Shown here in pieces: positions 7,354 through 15,830 of a DNA stretch of 39,460 nt; positions within the stretch are counted from its first letter, which is position 1; every line of letters begins with the position of its first letter. The notes under the pieces are model-generated. The model was not told the origin of the DNA. It searched no databases and saw nothing but the letters and a program-made list of their open reading frames with translations. The stretch is from Burkholderiales bacterium (GTDB lineage: Bacteria > Pseudomonadota > Gammaproteobacteria > Burkholderiales > Burkholderiaceae_C), in NCBI GenBank assembly GCA_005793295.1, contig SXSX01000106.1, positions 1-39,460 of the forward strand. Reading direction: 5' to 3'. Both the position numbers and the translations under genes were made by a program.

Positions 7354-8058
7354 ATGGATTCCCCGAGCCTGCATTCCGTTGGACGAGCCTTCAAAAACAT
7401 GGATGTAGAGGCCTTATCACAAACCTGGGCAGTGAACTCGGCATTGAACCAACGCTCAGCTCAGGCATTGCTGGGGATTGGCGTGCTGCGTCATTGGCAA
7501 GAGGGTCAAGTGGTGCTCAGCCGGGGGCAGTCCATCTCCACCGCACTGCTGCTTATGAAAGGGCGCTTGCGGGTCAGCGTGACGACCTCCGAAGGTGAAG
7601 AACAATTGCTGCGCTGGATGTTGCCGGGAGAAATTTCTGGCTTGAGCTCAGTGTTTGCAGAAACCACCTATCCGGCCGATCTGGTCTCGGCGACCCCCAG
7701 CCAGGTGCTGCACATCGAACGCGCTAACTTGCTCGATCTGATCACTCAGGACGCTTTGGTGGCGGTGGATCTTCTGCGCATTTTGGGCTTGCGCATCAAC
7801 CAGTTGTTTGACACCTTGGCTGACCAGGGGATGCATACCTTGGAGCAGCGTGTGTGGGCCACTTTGGAGCGCCTCGCTACATTTAACAGCGTGCAAGTGG
7901 CCGACGGCGTGCAGCTGCGCGTAAGCCAATCGGACTTGGCACAAGCCGCGATGGCCTCACGCCAAAGGGTCAACCAGCAGCTGCGCCACTTTCAGGACAA
8001 GGGCCTGATCCGGCTAGGCTACCGCAATATCGTCTTGCTGCGGCCAGCTCGCCCGTGA
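7354..8058 (+). CDS. Crp/Fnr-family transcriptional regulator
   Basis: 234-residue regulator divergent from the microcompartment operon and the likely local controller. Residues about 30-140 form the cyclic-nucleotide-binding-like beta roll (GQVVLSRGQSISTALLLMKGRLRVS, LLRWMLPGEISGLSSVF); a dimer helix follows; residues about 165-230 are the winged helix-turn-helix with recognition helix ASRQRVNQQLRHF. There is no cysteine, so it cannot hold an FNR-type iron-sulfur cluster. The FNR base-reading residues (Glu, Ser, Arg) are replaced by Gln, Asn and Gln, while the Arg of CRP's SRETV is kept. The effector is unknown. The ATG at 7354 has a weak ribosome site; the ATG at 7399 would also preserve both domains. 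Confidence 0.88.
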   Translation: MDSPSLHSVGRAFKNMDVEALSQTWAVNSALNQRSAQALLGIGVLRHWQEGQVVLSRGQSISTALLLMKGRLRVSVTTSEGEEQLLRWMLPGEISGLSSVFAETTYPADLVSATPSQVLHIERANLLDLITQDALVAVDLLRILGLRINQLFDTLADQGMHTLEQRVWATLERLATFNSVQVADGVQLRVSQSDLAQAAMASRQRVNQQLRHFQDKGLIRLGYRNIVLLRPARP

Positions 8059-8087
8059 AACTCTCAAGCGACCAAGCGGGCCATCGT

Positions 8088-8570
8088 TCATAAAGCCAAT
8101 GCTGCGGTGTTTTTAACTTCTTCCATCACCGCGTAAGTGCGCGTCTCGCGCACACCGGGCAACTGCCACAACACGGTGCCCGCAAACGCGCGGTAAGCGG
8201 CCATGTCGGCCATGCGGGTTTTAAGCAGGTAGTCAAAGCCGCCGGCGACCATGTGGCACTCCATGATTTCGGCGCGTACTTGTACCGCCGCTTTAAACGC
8301 CTCGAACACATTGGGCGTGGTACGGTCGAGCAGGACTTCGACAAAAACCATCATCCCCGCACCCAATTTCAAGGGGTTTAAACGGGCTTCGTAGCCCAGA
8401 ATAAAACCCTCTTTGCTTAAGCGCTGAACCCGCGCCAAAACAGCGGTGGGCGACAAAGCCACGGCCTGCGCCAATTTCAGGTTGGAGATGCGCCCGTCGT
8501 CTTGCAGACAGCGCAAAATTTTCAGGTCCGTTCGGTCTAAGTCGGCTTGAGAAGCGGTCATGTGTTGCAT
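8088..8570 (-). CDS. Lrp/AsnC-family regulator, probable activator of putA
   Basis: 160-residue Lrp-like regulator. An N-terminal helix-turn-helix (LDRTDLKILRCLQDDGRISNLKLAQAVALSPTAVLARVQRL, about residues 11-52) is followed by a RAM effector domain (VEVLLDRTTPN; ECHMVAGGFDYLLKTRMADM; PGVRETRTYAVMEEVK). It is close to E. coli Lrp over its whole length. Its gene is divergent from putA, the arrangement of PutR, the proline-responsive Lrp-type activator of putA in bacteria whose PutA lacks a DNA-binding domain. The PutA here lacks that domain, so the same role is likely. An in-frame ATG at 8561 is an alternative start three codons in. Confidence 0.88.
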   Translation of the reverse strand: MQHMTASQADLDRTDLKILRCLQDDGRISNLKLAQAVALSPTAVLARVQRLSKEGFILGYEARLNPLKLGAGMMVFVEVLLDRTTPNVFEAFKAAVQVRAEIMECHMVAGGFDYLLKTRMADMAAYRAFAGTVLWQLPGVRETRTYAVMEEVKNTAALAL

Positions 8571-8573
8571 TAT

Positions 8574-8601
8574 TCACTATTTAATACTGTTATTTTAGTG
8601 A
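8574..8601. promoter_or_regulatory. Inverted repeat between lrp-type gene and putA
   Basis: TCACTA-N16-TAGTGA lies in the 95-bp AT-rich divergent intergenic region, 4 bp from the regulator start. Lrp-family proteins often bind AT-rich imperfect palindromes, so this is a plausible operator. Nothing else distinguishes it. Confidence 0.35.
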
Positions 8602-8665
8602 TTAATTAATCTTTAAACCATGGAACATAGTGCACCGTACTTAATTTGATTTTGAGAGTTCCACC

Positions 8666-11600
8666 ATGACCGTAGCCCAACGCCTGCCCAGCCCCTACCG
8701 CACAGAAGCTGACATTGTTTCGCACCGGCTGCAGGCCTTGGCCAACGCCTTGGACTGGGCCGCAGCGGCGCAGGTAGCCGCCCCCTGGGTTCAGGCCGTG
8801 CGCGACAACCCGCCGCCGTTTTGGGCCATGGAGAGCCTGCTCAAGGAGTACCCCATTTCAAGTGCAGAGGGTTTGGCGCTGATGCGATTGGCCGAAGCGC
8901 TGCTGCGTATCCCTGATATGGACACCGCCATTGCTTTGACTGCGGACCAGTTGGGCCGGGCCGACTTTGCCGACGGCGGCGACCAAGTGTTGTCACGGCT
9001 CTCCAGCGCTGCGATTGCGCTGTCCAAACATTTTTTACCTGAAACCGCAACAGACGGGCCGCATAAAACCGGCCTCATAGGCAAACTCGGCGCCAAGACA
9101 GTGGTTGCAGCGACGCTGCGGGCTGTTCAATTACTGGGGCGGCAGTTTGTGCTGGGCCAAACCATGACTGAGGCCATGAAAGAAGCCGAAGCAGCGCGAA
9201 AAAAAGCCAGCAATACGCTCACGTTTTCTTACGACATGTTGGGTGAAGGCGCGCGTACCGAGCGTGACACGCAGCGCTATTTGCAAAGTTACCGCGACGC
9301 CATCGGCTTTATTGCACAACATAGCCAGGCTAGCGCAACACCAGAAAAAAATGACGGCATCAGCATCAAGCTCAGCGCTTTGCACCCGCGCTATGAAGAC
9401 GCGCAAAGCCAGCGCGTGATGCGGGAGTTGGTACCACGCGTAGAAAGCTTGTGCGAGATGGCGGCGCAGGCCAATATCAACCTCACCATTGACGCAGAAG
9501 AAGTCGACCGGCTGGAGTTGTCTCTTGAAGTGTTTGAAGCCCTGGTGGCGTGGGTTGCAAAGCACTACCCAGAGTGGCGCGGCCTGGGTTTGGCGATGCA
9601 AGCCTACCAAACGCGGGCACTGGAATTGATAAACCATGTGGCACATCTTGGGCGCACCTACCGCGTGCGCTTGATGTGTCGTTTGGTCAAAGGGGCGTAT
9701 TGGGATGCAGAGATCAAACGCGCCCAAGAGCTGGGCTTGGCGCATTACCCCGTTTTTACCCACAAGCACCACACCGACGTGTCTTACTTGGCCTGCGCCC
9801 GTGCGCTTTTGGCAGCAAGCGATGTGATTTTTCCGCAGTTCGCCACGCACAACGCCGCAACCATCGCAGCCCTCTTGCAGATGGGCGCAAAAAGCGCGGC
9901 GCCGTTTGAGTTGCAACGCCTGCACGGCATGGGTGAAGGCGTGTACCGCGAGGTGCTGAAGAACCCTCTGGTCGGGTGCCGCGTGTATGCGCCGGTGGGT
10001 GCCCATAAAGACTTGCTGGCCTATTTGGTTCGGCGCTTGTTGGAGAACGGGGCCAACTCCTCGTTTGTGCACCAATTGGCAGACGAATCCGTGGGAATGA
10101 AAGATTTACTGATTTCACCGCTGCGCCTCGAGCCCCATCCCTCGCTGCCTTTGCCAGACGACCTATTTGGCAAAGACGCAGGAGGCCGCTTAAACAGCGC
10201 GGGCCTCGACCTCACAGTGCCCAGCATGACAGCGCCTTTATGGACCGCATTTGAATCTCAACCGGTGCCCCACGTTGCACTAACCGAGCCCGCCCATGTG
10301 GGCCTTGCCTTTGCAGCAGCAAAGCAAAGCTTTCCCGCTTGGAATCACCTGGGTGTAATGGAGCGTTCACGCATCCTTCAAACGGCCGCCGACCAACTCC
10401 AAGCGCAAACGCCTGCAGCCTGCGCCCTCTTGGTTAAAGAGGCTTTCAAAACCTGGGGCGATGCCGTTGCAGAGGTGCGTGAAGCGGTAGACTTTTTGCG
10501 CTACTACGCCCTAGAAGCCGAGCGCATCATGCAGCCCCTGGCCATGCCGCAAGCGCTTGGGGCTGCGGTTTCTTCAAACTTCGCCTCGGGCATTTCTGCC
10601 TTCGGGATAACCGGAGAAACCAATACCCTGAGCCTGACAGGGCGTGGGGTTTGGGTGTGTATCAGTCCATGGAACTTTCCGCTGGCTATTTTTATGGGCC
10701 AAGTTGCTGCGGCACTCGCCACGGGCAACACAGTACTGGCCAAACCCGCTGAACAAACGCCCGGCGTTGCTGCTTTTGCGGTGCAACTGCTTCACGCCGC
10801 GGGCGTTCCCCAAGACGCCTTGCAACTCCTGCATGGGCCGGGTGAAACGATTGGCGCTGCGCTGGTCGCCCACCCTGGCGTGGCGGGCGTCGTTTTTACC
10901 GGCTCCACCTCCGTCGCCAAAACGATTTGCCGCGCACTCGCTGCCAAAGACGGGCCTATCGTCCCTTTGATTGCTGAAACCGGCGGCATCAACGCCATGC
11001 TGGTGGACTCTAGCGCTTTACCAGAGCAAGTGGTTGACGCGGTGGTGGTGAGTGCGTTTCGATCGGCCGGCCAACGCTGCTCGGCGCTGCGTTTATTGTG
11101 TGTGCACGAAGACATTGCCGATAGCGTGATTGAGATGCTCCAAGGCGCGGCCCAAGAGCTGCGCGTTGGCAACCCTGCCGAGCTGGCCACAGACCTCGGG
11201 CCGGTGATTGACGCGGAGGCCTTTGCCAACATCACCGCCCACATTAGCCACTTAAAGGCCAAGCACACACCGCTAATTACACCATCCACATCAAAGCCTG
11301 GGGCTGAGGTCGACTTTCCTTTTTTGATAGCGCCCCACGCTTTTGAGGTAGCGCACATCGCCGATGTCAATGCAGAAATTTTCGGTCCTGTTTTACAAAT
11401 CGTGCGCTGGAGCGGCGACCCTTTGGCGGTGGTAGAGCAAGTCAACGCACTGGGATATGGCCTCACCCTAGGCATCCAAACCCGCATCGACACCCGCGCT
11501 CATGCGCTTGCCAACGCAGCGCACATCGGCAACGTGTATATCAACCGCAACATGATTGGCGCAGTGGTCGGGGTTCAAGCGTTTGGTGGCGAGGGCCAGA

Positions 11601-11725
11601 GCGGCACCGGCCCCAAAGCCGGCGGCCCCCACTACCTTTACCGCTTTTGCACGGAACGCACCGTGACAGTCAACACCACGGCGGCAGGTGGCAACGTGGG
11701 GCTTTTAGCTAAGGGTTTAACCTAG
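8666..11725 (+). CDS. putA: Bifunctional proline dehydrogenase / L-glutamate gamma-semialdehyde dehydrogenase
   Basis: 1019-residue PutA that oxidises proline to glutamate: the FAD-dependent proline dehydrogenase makes P5C, which is hydrolysed and channelled to the NAD-dependent dehydrogenase. The PRODH barrel (about residues 150-470) shows RLVKGAYWDAEIKRAQELG, VFTHKHHTDVSY, LQRLHGMGEGVY and the flavin/proline-binding end RRLLENGANSSF. The dehydrogenase half has SPWNFPLAIFMGQ, general base Glu771 (AETGGINA), catalytic Cys805 (GQRCSALR) and GGEGQSGTGPKAGGPHYL. It lacks the N-terminal ribbon-helix-helix DNA-binding domain of E. coli PutA (1320 residues) and so cannot repress its own gene; the divergent Lrp-type regulator fills that role. 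No clear terminator follows. Confidence 0.97.
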   Translation: MTVAQRLPSPYRTEADIVSHRLQALANALDWAAAAQVAAPWVQAVRDNPPPFWAMESLLKEYPISSAEGLALMRLAEALLRIPDMDTAIALTADQLGRADFADGGDQVLSRLSSAAIALSKHFLPETATDGPHKTGLIGKLGAKTVVAATLRAVQLLGRQFVLGQTMTEAMKEAEAARKKASNTLTFSYDMLGEGARTERDTQRYLQSYRDAIGFIAQHSQASATPEKNDGISIKLSALHPRYEDAQSQRVMRELVPRVESLCEMAAQANINLTIDAEEVDRLELSLEVFEALVAWVAKHYPEWRGLGLAMQAYQTRALELINHVAHLGRTYRVRLMCRLVKGAYWDAEIKRAQELGLAHYPVFTHKHHTDVSYLACARALLAASDVIFPQFATHNAATIAALLQMGAKSAAPFELQRLHGMGEGVYREVLKNPLVGCRVYAPVGAHKDLLAYLVRRLLENGANSSFVHQLADESVGMKDLLISPLRLEPHPSLPLPDDLFGKDAGGRLNSAGLDLTVPSMTAPLWTAFESQPVPHVALTEPAHVGLAFAAAKQSFPAWNHLGVMERSRILQTAADQLQAQTPAACALLVKEAFKTWGDAVAEVREAVDFLRYYALEAERIMQPLAMPQALGAAVSSNFASGISAFGITGETNTLSLTGRGVWVCISPWNFPLAIFMGQVAAALATGNTVLAKPAEQTPGVAAFAVQLLHAAGVPQDALQLLHGPGETIGAALVAHPGVAGVVFTGSTSVAKTICRALAAKDGPIVPLIAETGGINAMLVDSSALPEQVVDAVVVSAFRSAGQRCSALRLLCVHEDIADSVIEMLQGAAQELRVGNPAELATDLGPVIDAEAFANITAHISHLKAKHTPLITPSTSKPGAEVDFPFLIAPHAFEVAHIADVNAEIFGPVLQIVRWSGDPLAVVEQVNALGYGLTLGIQTRIDTRAHALANAAHIGNVYINRNMIGAVVGVQAFGGEGQSGTGPKAGGPHYLYRFCTERTVTVNTTAAGGNVGLLAKGLT

Positions 11726-11797
11726 GATTGTCAAAGCAGAAAATTGGGAGTACGGTGAATTAAATCTTCTTATCCACACCAAGATCGGATCTCTGAC

Positions 11798-12784
11798 ATG
11801 GCACTCTCTCATTTCCCACGCTTACGATTTTTGTTGGTATTTTTAGTCGCCTTTTGTGGGATGGCGGTTGTCACAAATAGTTTTGCGCAAAACACCACCA
11901 TCAAAGTTCTCGTCGGATTTCCCCCCGGAGGCGGCACAGATGCAATAGCGAGGATTTTGGCGGAGAAACTTAAAGACGCGCTTGGCACCCCTGTGATTGT
12001 GGAAAACAAAGCCGGCGCTGGTGGTCAACTCGCGGCGCAGGCCCTCAAGGCTGCTGCGCCAGACGGAAACACCCTGTTTCTTACCCACGACCACTCCGTC
12101 ACCATCATCCCCTTGGTGATGAAAAATCCAGGCTTTGATCCTTCGAAAGATTTTGTTGCTGCCGCTGGCTTTGCCACCTTTGTCAATGCGCTTGCAGTTT
12201 CGGGTGGTACCCCCGCAAAATCGGTCAACGACTACGTTACTTGGGTTCGCAACCAAGGGAGCGGGAAAAGCACTGTTGGCGTACCCGCGCCGGCCTCCGT
12301 ACCAGAATTCTTAGTTAAAGTCATTGGCCAAAAGTACGCTCTTGACTTGCAGGCTGCGCCCTACCGCGGCAGCGCACCCATGATGGGCGACATGCTTGGC
12401 AATCAAATCGCTGCCGGCATTGCCTCTATCCCTGATTTCATAGAAAACCACAAAGCTGGCAAAGTGCGTGTAATTGCGGTGATGGGAGGTGCGCGTCAGG
12501 CCGTGATGCCCGAGGTACCAACCTTTTCTGAACTCGGCTTAACGGGCTTTGAAGACGTTCCGTACTACGGTTTTTTTGCTCCAGCAGGAACGCCCAAAGC
12601 TGTTTTGGATCGCTTCTCTGACGCATTGGCCAAAGTACTTTTGCTTCCCGATGTAAAAAGCCAACTCACCGCCTTGGGATTGACTGTGGGCCACATGACC
12701 CCCGAACAACTCGCCCTCCGAGAACGCGCCTACGCTCAGGTATGGGCGCGTACCATCAAAGCCAGCGGCTTTCAAGCACAGTGA
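11798..12784 (+). CDS. Bug-family tripartite tricarboxylate transporter binding protein
   Basis: 328-residue periplasmic binding protein of the Bug/TctC family. A signal peptide (LRFLLVFLVAFCGMAVVTNSFA) is followed by the hallmark VLVGFPPGGGTDAIARILAEKL and ENKAGAGGQLAAQALKAAAPDGNTLF. Partner TctA/TctB membrane genes are absent nearby, as for most Bug proteins in Burkholderiales. Ligands of the family are usually carboxylates or related small molecules. It lies 72 bp after putA and converges with an unknown gene beyond which choline-sulfatase is encoded, but no operon link is evident. Ligand unknown. Confidence 0.9.
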   Translation: MALSHFPRLRFLLVFLVAFCGMAVVTNSFAQNTTIKVLVGFPPGGGTDAIARILAEKLKDALGTPVIVENKAGAGGQLAAQALKAAAPDGNTLFLTHDHSVTIIPLVMKNPGFDPSKDFVAAAGFATFVNALAVSGGTPAKSVNDYVTWVRNQGSGKSTVGVPAPASVPEFLVKVIGQKYALDLQAAPYRGSAPMMGDMLGNQIAAGIASIPDFIENHKAGKVRVIAVMGGARQAVMPEVPTFSELGLTGFEDVPYYGFFAPAGTPKAVLDRFSDALAKVLLLPDVKSQLTALGLTVGHMTPEQLALRERAYAQVWARTIKASGFQAQ

Positions 12785-12785
12785 A

Positions 12786-13280
12786 TTAAAAATCAATCTC
12801 CAGCGGCGTAGGCAGCTTGTCATCCAAATACAAGCTGTACTCATCCCACACGCCTTCGCCGTAGTGCTTGTCACACAGGGCTTCAATATCGCCTAGGGTG
12901 ATGAATAAGGTGCTAAACATCACGTCGTAGAAAAATGGCTGCTCCGTTCCTGCGGCCTCGTCCACCTCCAAATGAAAGCCGTGAACCCACACGCGCTTGC
13001 CGGCGTATTTGGCTTCAAACGCCGCCTTGCGCTTTTGGAATTCGGCTTCTTCGTATTCGTCTTCTGACAATCGGCGCAGGTGGTAGGCGTTGCCGTGCAA
13101 GGGGTGGGCCGGGTCGAGCTGCATATCAATCATGTGCCACTCGCCAGACATCTGGTTGGCCACATTGGCCAATTGCTCCGGCGTGATATCACCTTCCCAG
13201 TGCACAACGTCGATGCAGTTCGATTGACCCACTTCACCGTCCCAGATACTGGCGCTGTGGCGCATGGTTTTTGTGTGCAT
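12786..13280 (-). CDS. Hypothetical protein, no family recognised
   Basis: 164-residue soluble, acidic protein without signal peptide or membrane segment. It contains an Asp/Glu-rich region and a short charged helix (LSEDEYEEAEFQKRKAAFEAKYAGKR), then aromatic strands (VWVHGFHLEV, FFYDVMFSTLFITLGD). The start used is the ATG at 13280, with an AGGGA ribosome site; upstream in-frame codons to 13370 would overlap the betC promoter area. It converges with the Bug gene with one base between the two stops and is divergent from betC. I do not recognise the family and give no function. Confidence 0.65.
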   Translation of the reverse strand: MHTKTMRHSASIWDGEVGQSNCIDVVHWEGDITPEQLANVANQMSGEWHMIDMQLDPAHPLHGNAYHLRRLSEDEYEEAEFQKRKAAFEAKYAGKRVWVHGFHLEVDEAAGTEQPFFYDVMFSTLFITLGDIEALCDKHYGEGVWDEYSLYLDDKLPTPLEIDF

Positions 13281-13434
13281 TGCGGATTCCCTTTTGGCTT
13301 GGATGAAAACTCCTACCAGTCTACCCCCGACGCAGGCCAGATATTGCAAGTCGCAAAGCGTGAGCCGCAAGGTCTTTTCCTCCCCAAATTTTGTTAACCT
13401 GTCAGCTTTCCCATTGAACTCTCATCTACCGCCT

Positions 13435-14961
13435 ATGTCTTCCAAACGCCCGCACATTGTGTTCATCATGGCCGACCAAATGGCCGCACCCCTGTTGCCC
13501 ATGTACAACCCCGCGTCGGTAGTGAAGATGCCCCATTTGTCTGCCTTGGCCGCTGCCGGAGTCACCTTTGATTCAGCCTATTGCAACAGCCCTTTGTGCG
13601 CGCCCTCGCGGTTTAGCTTGGTCAGCGGTCAGCTGCCCTCGCAGATCGGTGGATTTGACAATGCGGCCGACTTTGCCGCCGACGTTCCCACCTACGCCCA
13701 CTACCTTCGCAACCTAGGCTACCGAACCGCGCTGTCCGGACAAATGCATTTTTGTGGCCCCGACCAATTGCATGGGTATGAAGAACGCCTAACAAGCGAC
13801 ATTTACCCAGCAGACTATGGCTGGGCCGTGAATTGGGATGAACTTGAGGTCCGTCCGAGCTGGTACCACAACATGTCGTCCGTGCTCCAAGCCGGCCCTT
13901 CGGTACGAACCAATCAGCTCGACTTTGACGAAGAAGTTGTTTTCAAGGCACGCCAATACCTTTACGACCACGTTCGCAACACGCCCGAACAACCGTTTTG
14001 CCTCACGGTCTCGATGACCCATCCGCACGACCCCTACACCATCCCCGCCGAGTTTTGGAACCTGTACCAAGACAGCGATATTCCCATGCCGCGCAACCCC
14101 ATCGCGCAGGCTGCGCAAGATGCACACTCCAAGCGCTTGCTCAAAGTGATAGACCTGTGGGACAAACCCGTAAGCGACGAAGCGATTCGCCGCGCACGCC
14201 GCGCCTACTTTGGCTCGTGCAGCTATGTCGACGCCAAAATTGGCGAAATTCTTAAAACTTTGGACGACTGCGGGCTGCGCGAGGACACCATCATCGTTTT
14301 CTCTGGTGACCACGGCGACATGCTGGGAGAACGCGGTCTTTGGTACAAGATGCACTGGTTTGAAATGGCAGCCCGCGTTCCATTGGTGGTCTGTGCGCCC
14401 GGGCGTTTTTCTCCCCACAAGGTGTCGCAAAGCGTATCCACCATTGACCTTTTGCCCACGTTTGTTGAGCTCGCCGGCGGCGCGGTTGACCCGCAATTGC
14501 ACTTAGATGGCCGCTCGTTGATGGCACACCTTCAAGGCCTAGCAGACACGCCAGGCCACGACGAAGTCATTGGCGAATACATGGCCGAAGGCAGCAAAAC
14601 GCCGCTGGTGATGATCCGACGCGGACCGTGGAAGTTCATTTACGGACAAGACGACGTCTGCATGCTGTTTAACTTAGACCAAGATCCCGACGAGTTAAAC
14701 AACCTTGCCGAACAAGCCGCATACCAAGACACGGCTCGCGCCTTTCACGAAGAAGTTGCCAAGCGCTGGGATCTCCCCGCCCTGCACGCCCAAGCCCTAG
14801 CCAGCCAACGCCGGCGTCGCTTGGTTGGCAAAGCCTTGGCAACAGGCAAACTCACCTCCTGGGACCACCAGCCCTTCGTCGATGCCAGCCAACAGTACAT
14901 GCGCAACCATAATGATCTTGACGACTTGGAGCGCAGGGCGCGGTTTCCGGTGGTGACTTAA
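13435..14961 (+). CDS. betC: Choline-sulfatase
   Basis: 508-residue type I sulfatase that hydrolyses choline-O-sulfate to choline and sulfate, feeding glycine betaine synthesis and sulfur supply. The sulfatase signature CAPSR places the catalytic Cys (converted to formylglycine) at residue 55, close to Cys54 of rhizobial BetC. Metal-site segments HIVFIMADQ and FSGDHGDMLGERG are present. The C-terminus (RRRRLVGKALATG, then WDHQPFVDASQQYMRNHNDLDDLE) matches the choline-sulfatase-specific C-terminal domain. Start chosen at ATG 13435 because the N-terminal strand follows directly; the longer frame from 13264 is non-homologous. No convincing ribosome site precedes it. betI, betA, betB and a formylglycine-generating enzyme are not in the window. 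Confidence 0.93.
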   Translation: MSSKRPHIVFIMADQMAAPLLPMYNPASVVKMPHLSALAAAGVTFDSAYCNSPLCAPSRFSLVSGQLPSQIGGFDNAADFAADVPTYAHYLRNLGYRTALSGQMHFCGPDQLHGYEERLTSDIYPADYGWAVNWDELEVRPSWYHNMSSVLQAGPSVRTNQLDFDEEVVFKARQYLYDHVRNTPEQPFCLTVSMTHPHDPYTIPAEFWNLYQDSDIPMPRNPIAQAAQDAHSKRLLKVIDLWDKPVSDEAIRRARRAYFGSCSYVDAKIGEILKTLDDCGLREDTIIVFSGDHGDMLGERGLWYKMHWFEMAARVPLVVCAPGRFSPHKVSQSVSTIDLLPTFVELAGGAVDPQLHLDGRSLMAHLQGLADTPGHDEVIGEYMAEGSKTPLVMIRRGPWKFIYGQDDVCMLFNLDQDPDELNNLAEQAAYQDTARAFHEEVAKRWDLPALHAQALASQRRRRLVGKALATGKLTSWDHQPFVDASQQYMRNHNDLDDLERRARFPVVT

Positions 14962-15059
14962 ATACTTGGTTTACTAAATAGGTGGCGTTTTTGGAATAGA
15001 CTAACTTGCTACGCTGAGGCTGGGCACCCACAACAAACACATTAGCCATATTCAATTTC

Positions 15060-15830
15060 ATGCCACTGATTTCCGCTTACATCATCGCCTTCAACGAAGC
15101 AGAAAAAGTACGCGCTGCCATTGAAAGCGTGCGTTGGGCTGATGAAATTGTGATGGTGGACTCTTGGAGCACCGACGGAACGGCTGAGCTGGCTGCCCAA
15201 TTGGGTGCCAAGGTCGTACAAGTCACATTCCAAGGCTTTGGCAACCTGCGCAACCACGCCATCGCCGCTTGTTCCCACCCTTGGATTTTCAGCCTCGATG
15301 CCGACGAGCGGTGCACCCCAGAGGCCGCGCAAGAAATTCGCCGTATTACCCAAGACCCCAGCGCGCTGGACGCCTACCATACGCCAAGGCGTAACTTCTT
15401 CATGGGCCGCTGGATTCGGCATTCGGGTTGGTACCCCAATTACCGCCAACCCCAGCTTTTTCGCAAAGGGGCGATGTCTTACGACCTCCAGCCAGTTCAC
15501 GAAGGCTATGTTTTACACAGCACCAAGCCCTTAGGACACATGCAAGCCGCCATTTGGCAGTTTCCGTTCAAGAACTTGGCCGAAGTGATGCACAAGGCCA
15601 ACCGCTACTCCTCCTTAGGCGCTGAAAAAATTCAACACAAGAAAATAACCATGGGCTCAGCCCTGATGCACGGAGCCTGGTCATTTTTGAAGCACTACTT
15701 ATTTAAGCGGGGGTTCTTGGACGGATGGGCTGGGTTTGTAATTGCCTTAGGCAATTTTGAAGGGACGTTTTACCGCTACGCCAAGGCACTTGAAATTCAA
15801 AAGGGCGATGAATGGCGACCCCCAACATGA
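15060..15830 (+). CDS. GT2 glycosyltransferase, LPS-core type (WaaE/KdtX-like)
   Basis: 256-residue cytoplasmic family 2 glycosyltransferase. It begins ISAYIIAFNEAEKVRAAIESV and has WADEIVMVDSWSTDGTAELA, the acidic metal-binding segment FSLDADERCTPE and the downstream segment GWYPNYRQPQLFRKG, a pattern typical of lipopolysaccharide core beta-1,4-glucosyltransferases. It starts the plus-strand LPS cluster, and its 3' end overlaps msbA by 19 bp, suggesting translational coupling. Exact donor and acceptor cannot be read. Confidence 0.88.
   Translation: MPLISAYIIAFNEAEKVRAAIESVRWADEIVMVDSWSTDGTAELAAQLGAKVVQVTFQGFGNLRNHAIAACSHPWIFSLDADERCTPEAAQEIRRITQDPSALDAYHTPRRNFFMGRWIRHSGWYPNYRQPQLFRKGAMSYDLQPVHEGYVLHSTKPLGHMQAAIWQFPFKNLAEVMHKANRYSSLGAEKIQHKKITMGSALMHGAWSFLKHYLFKRGFLDGWAGFVIALGNFEGTFYRYAKALEIQKGDEWRPPT

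Noticed and set aside
9131-10075. 314-codon minus-strand open frame inside putA
   Set aside because: Lies wholly inside the conserved proline dehydrogenase domain and shows no motifs.
10792-11493. 233-codon minus-strand open frame inside putA
   Set aside because: Antisense to the conserved dehydrogenase domain; Ser/Thr/Ala-rich product typical of a shadow frame.
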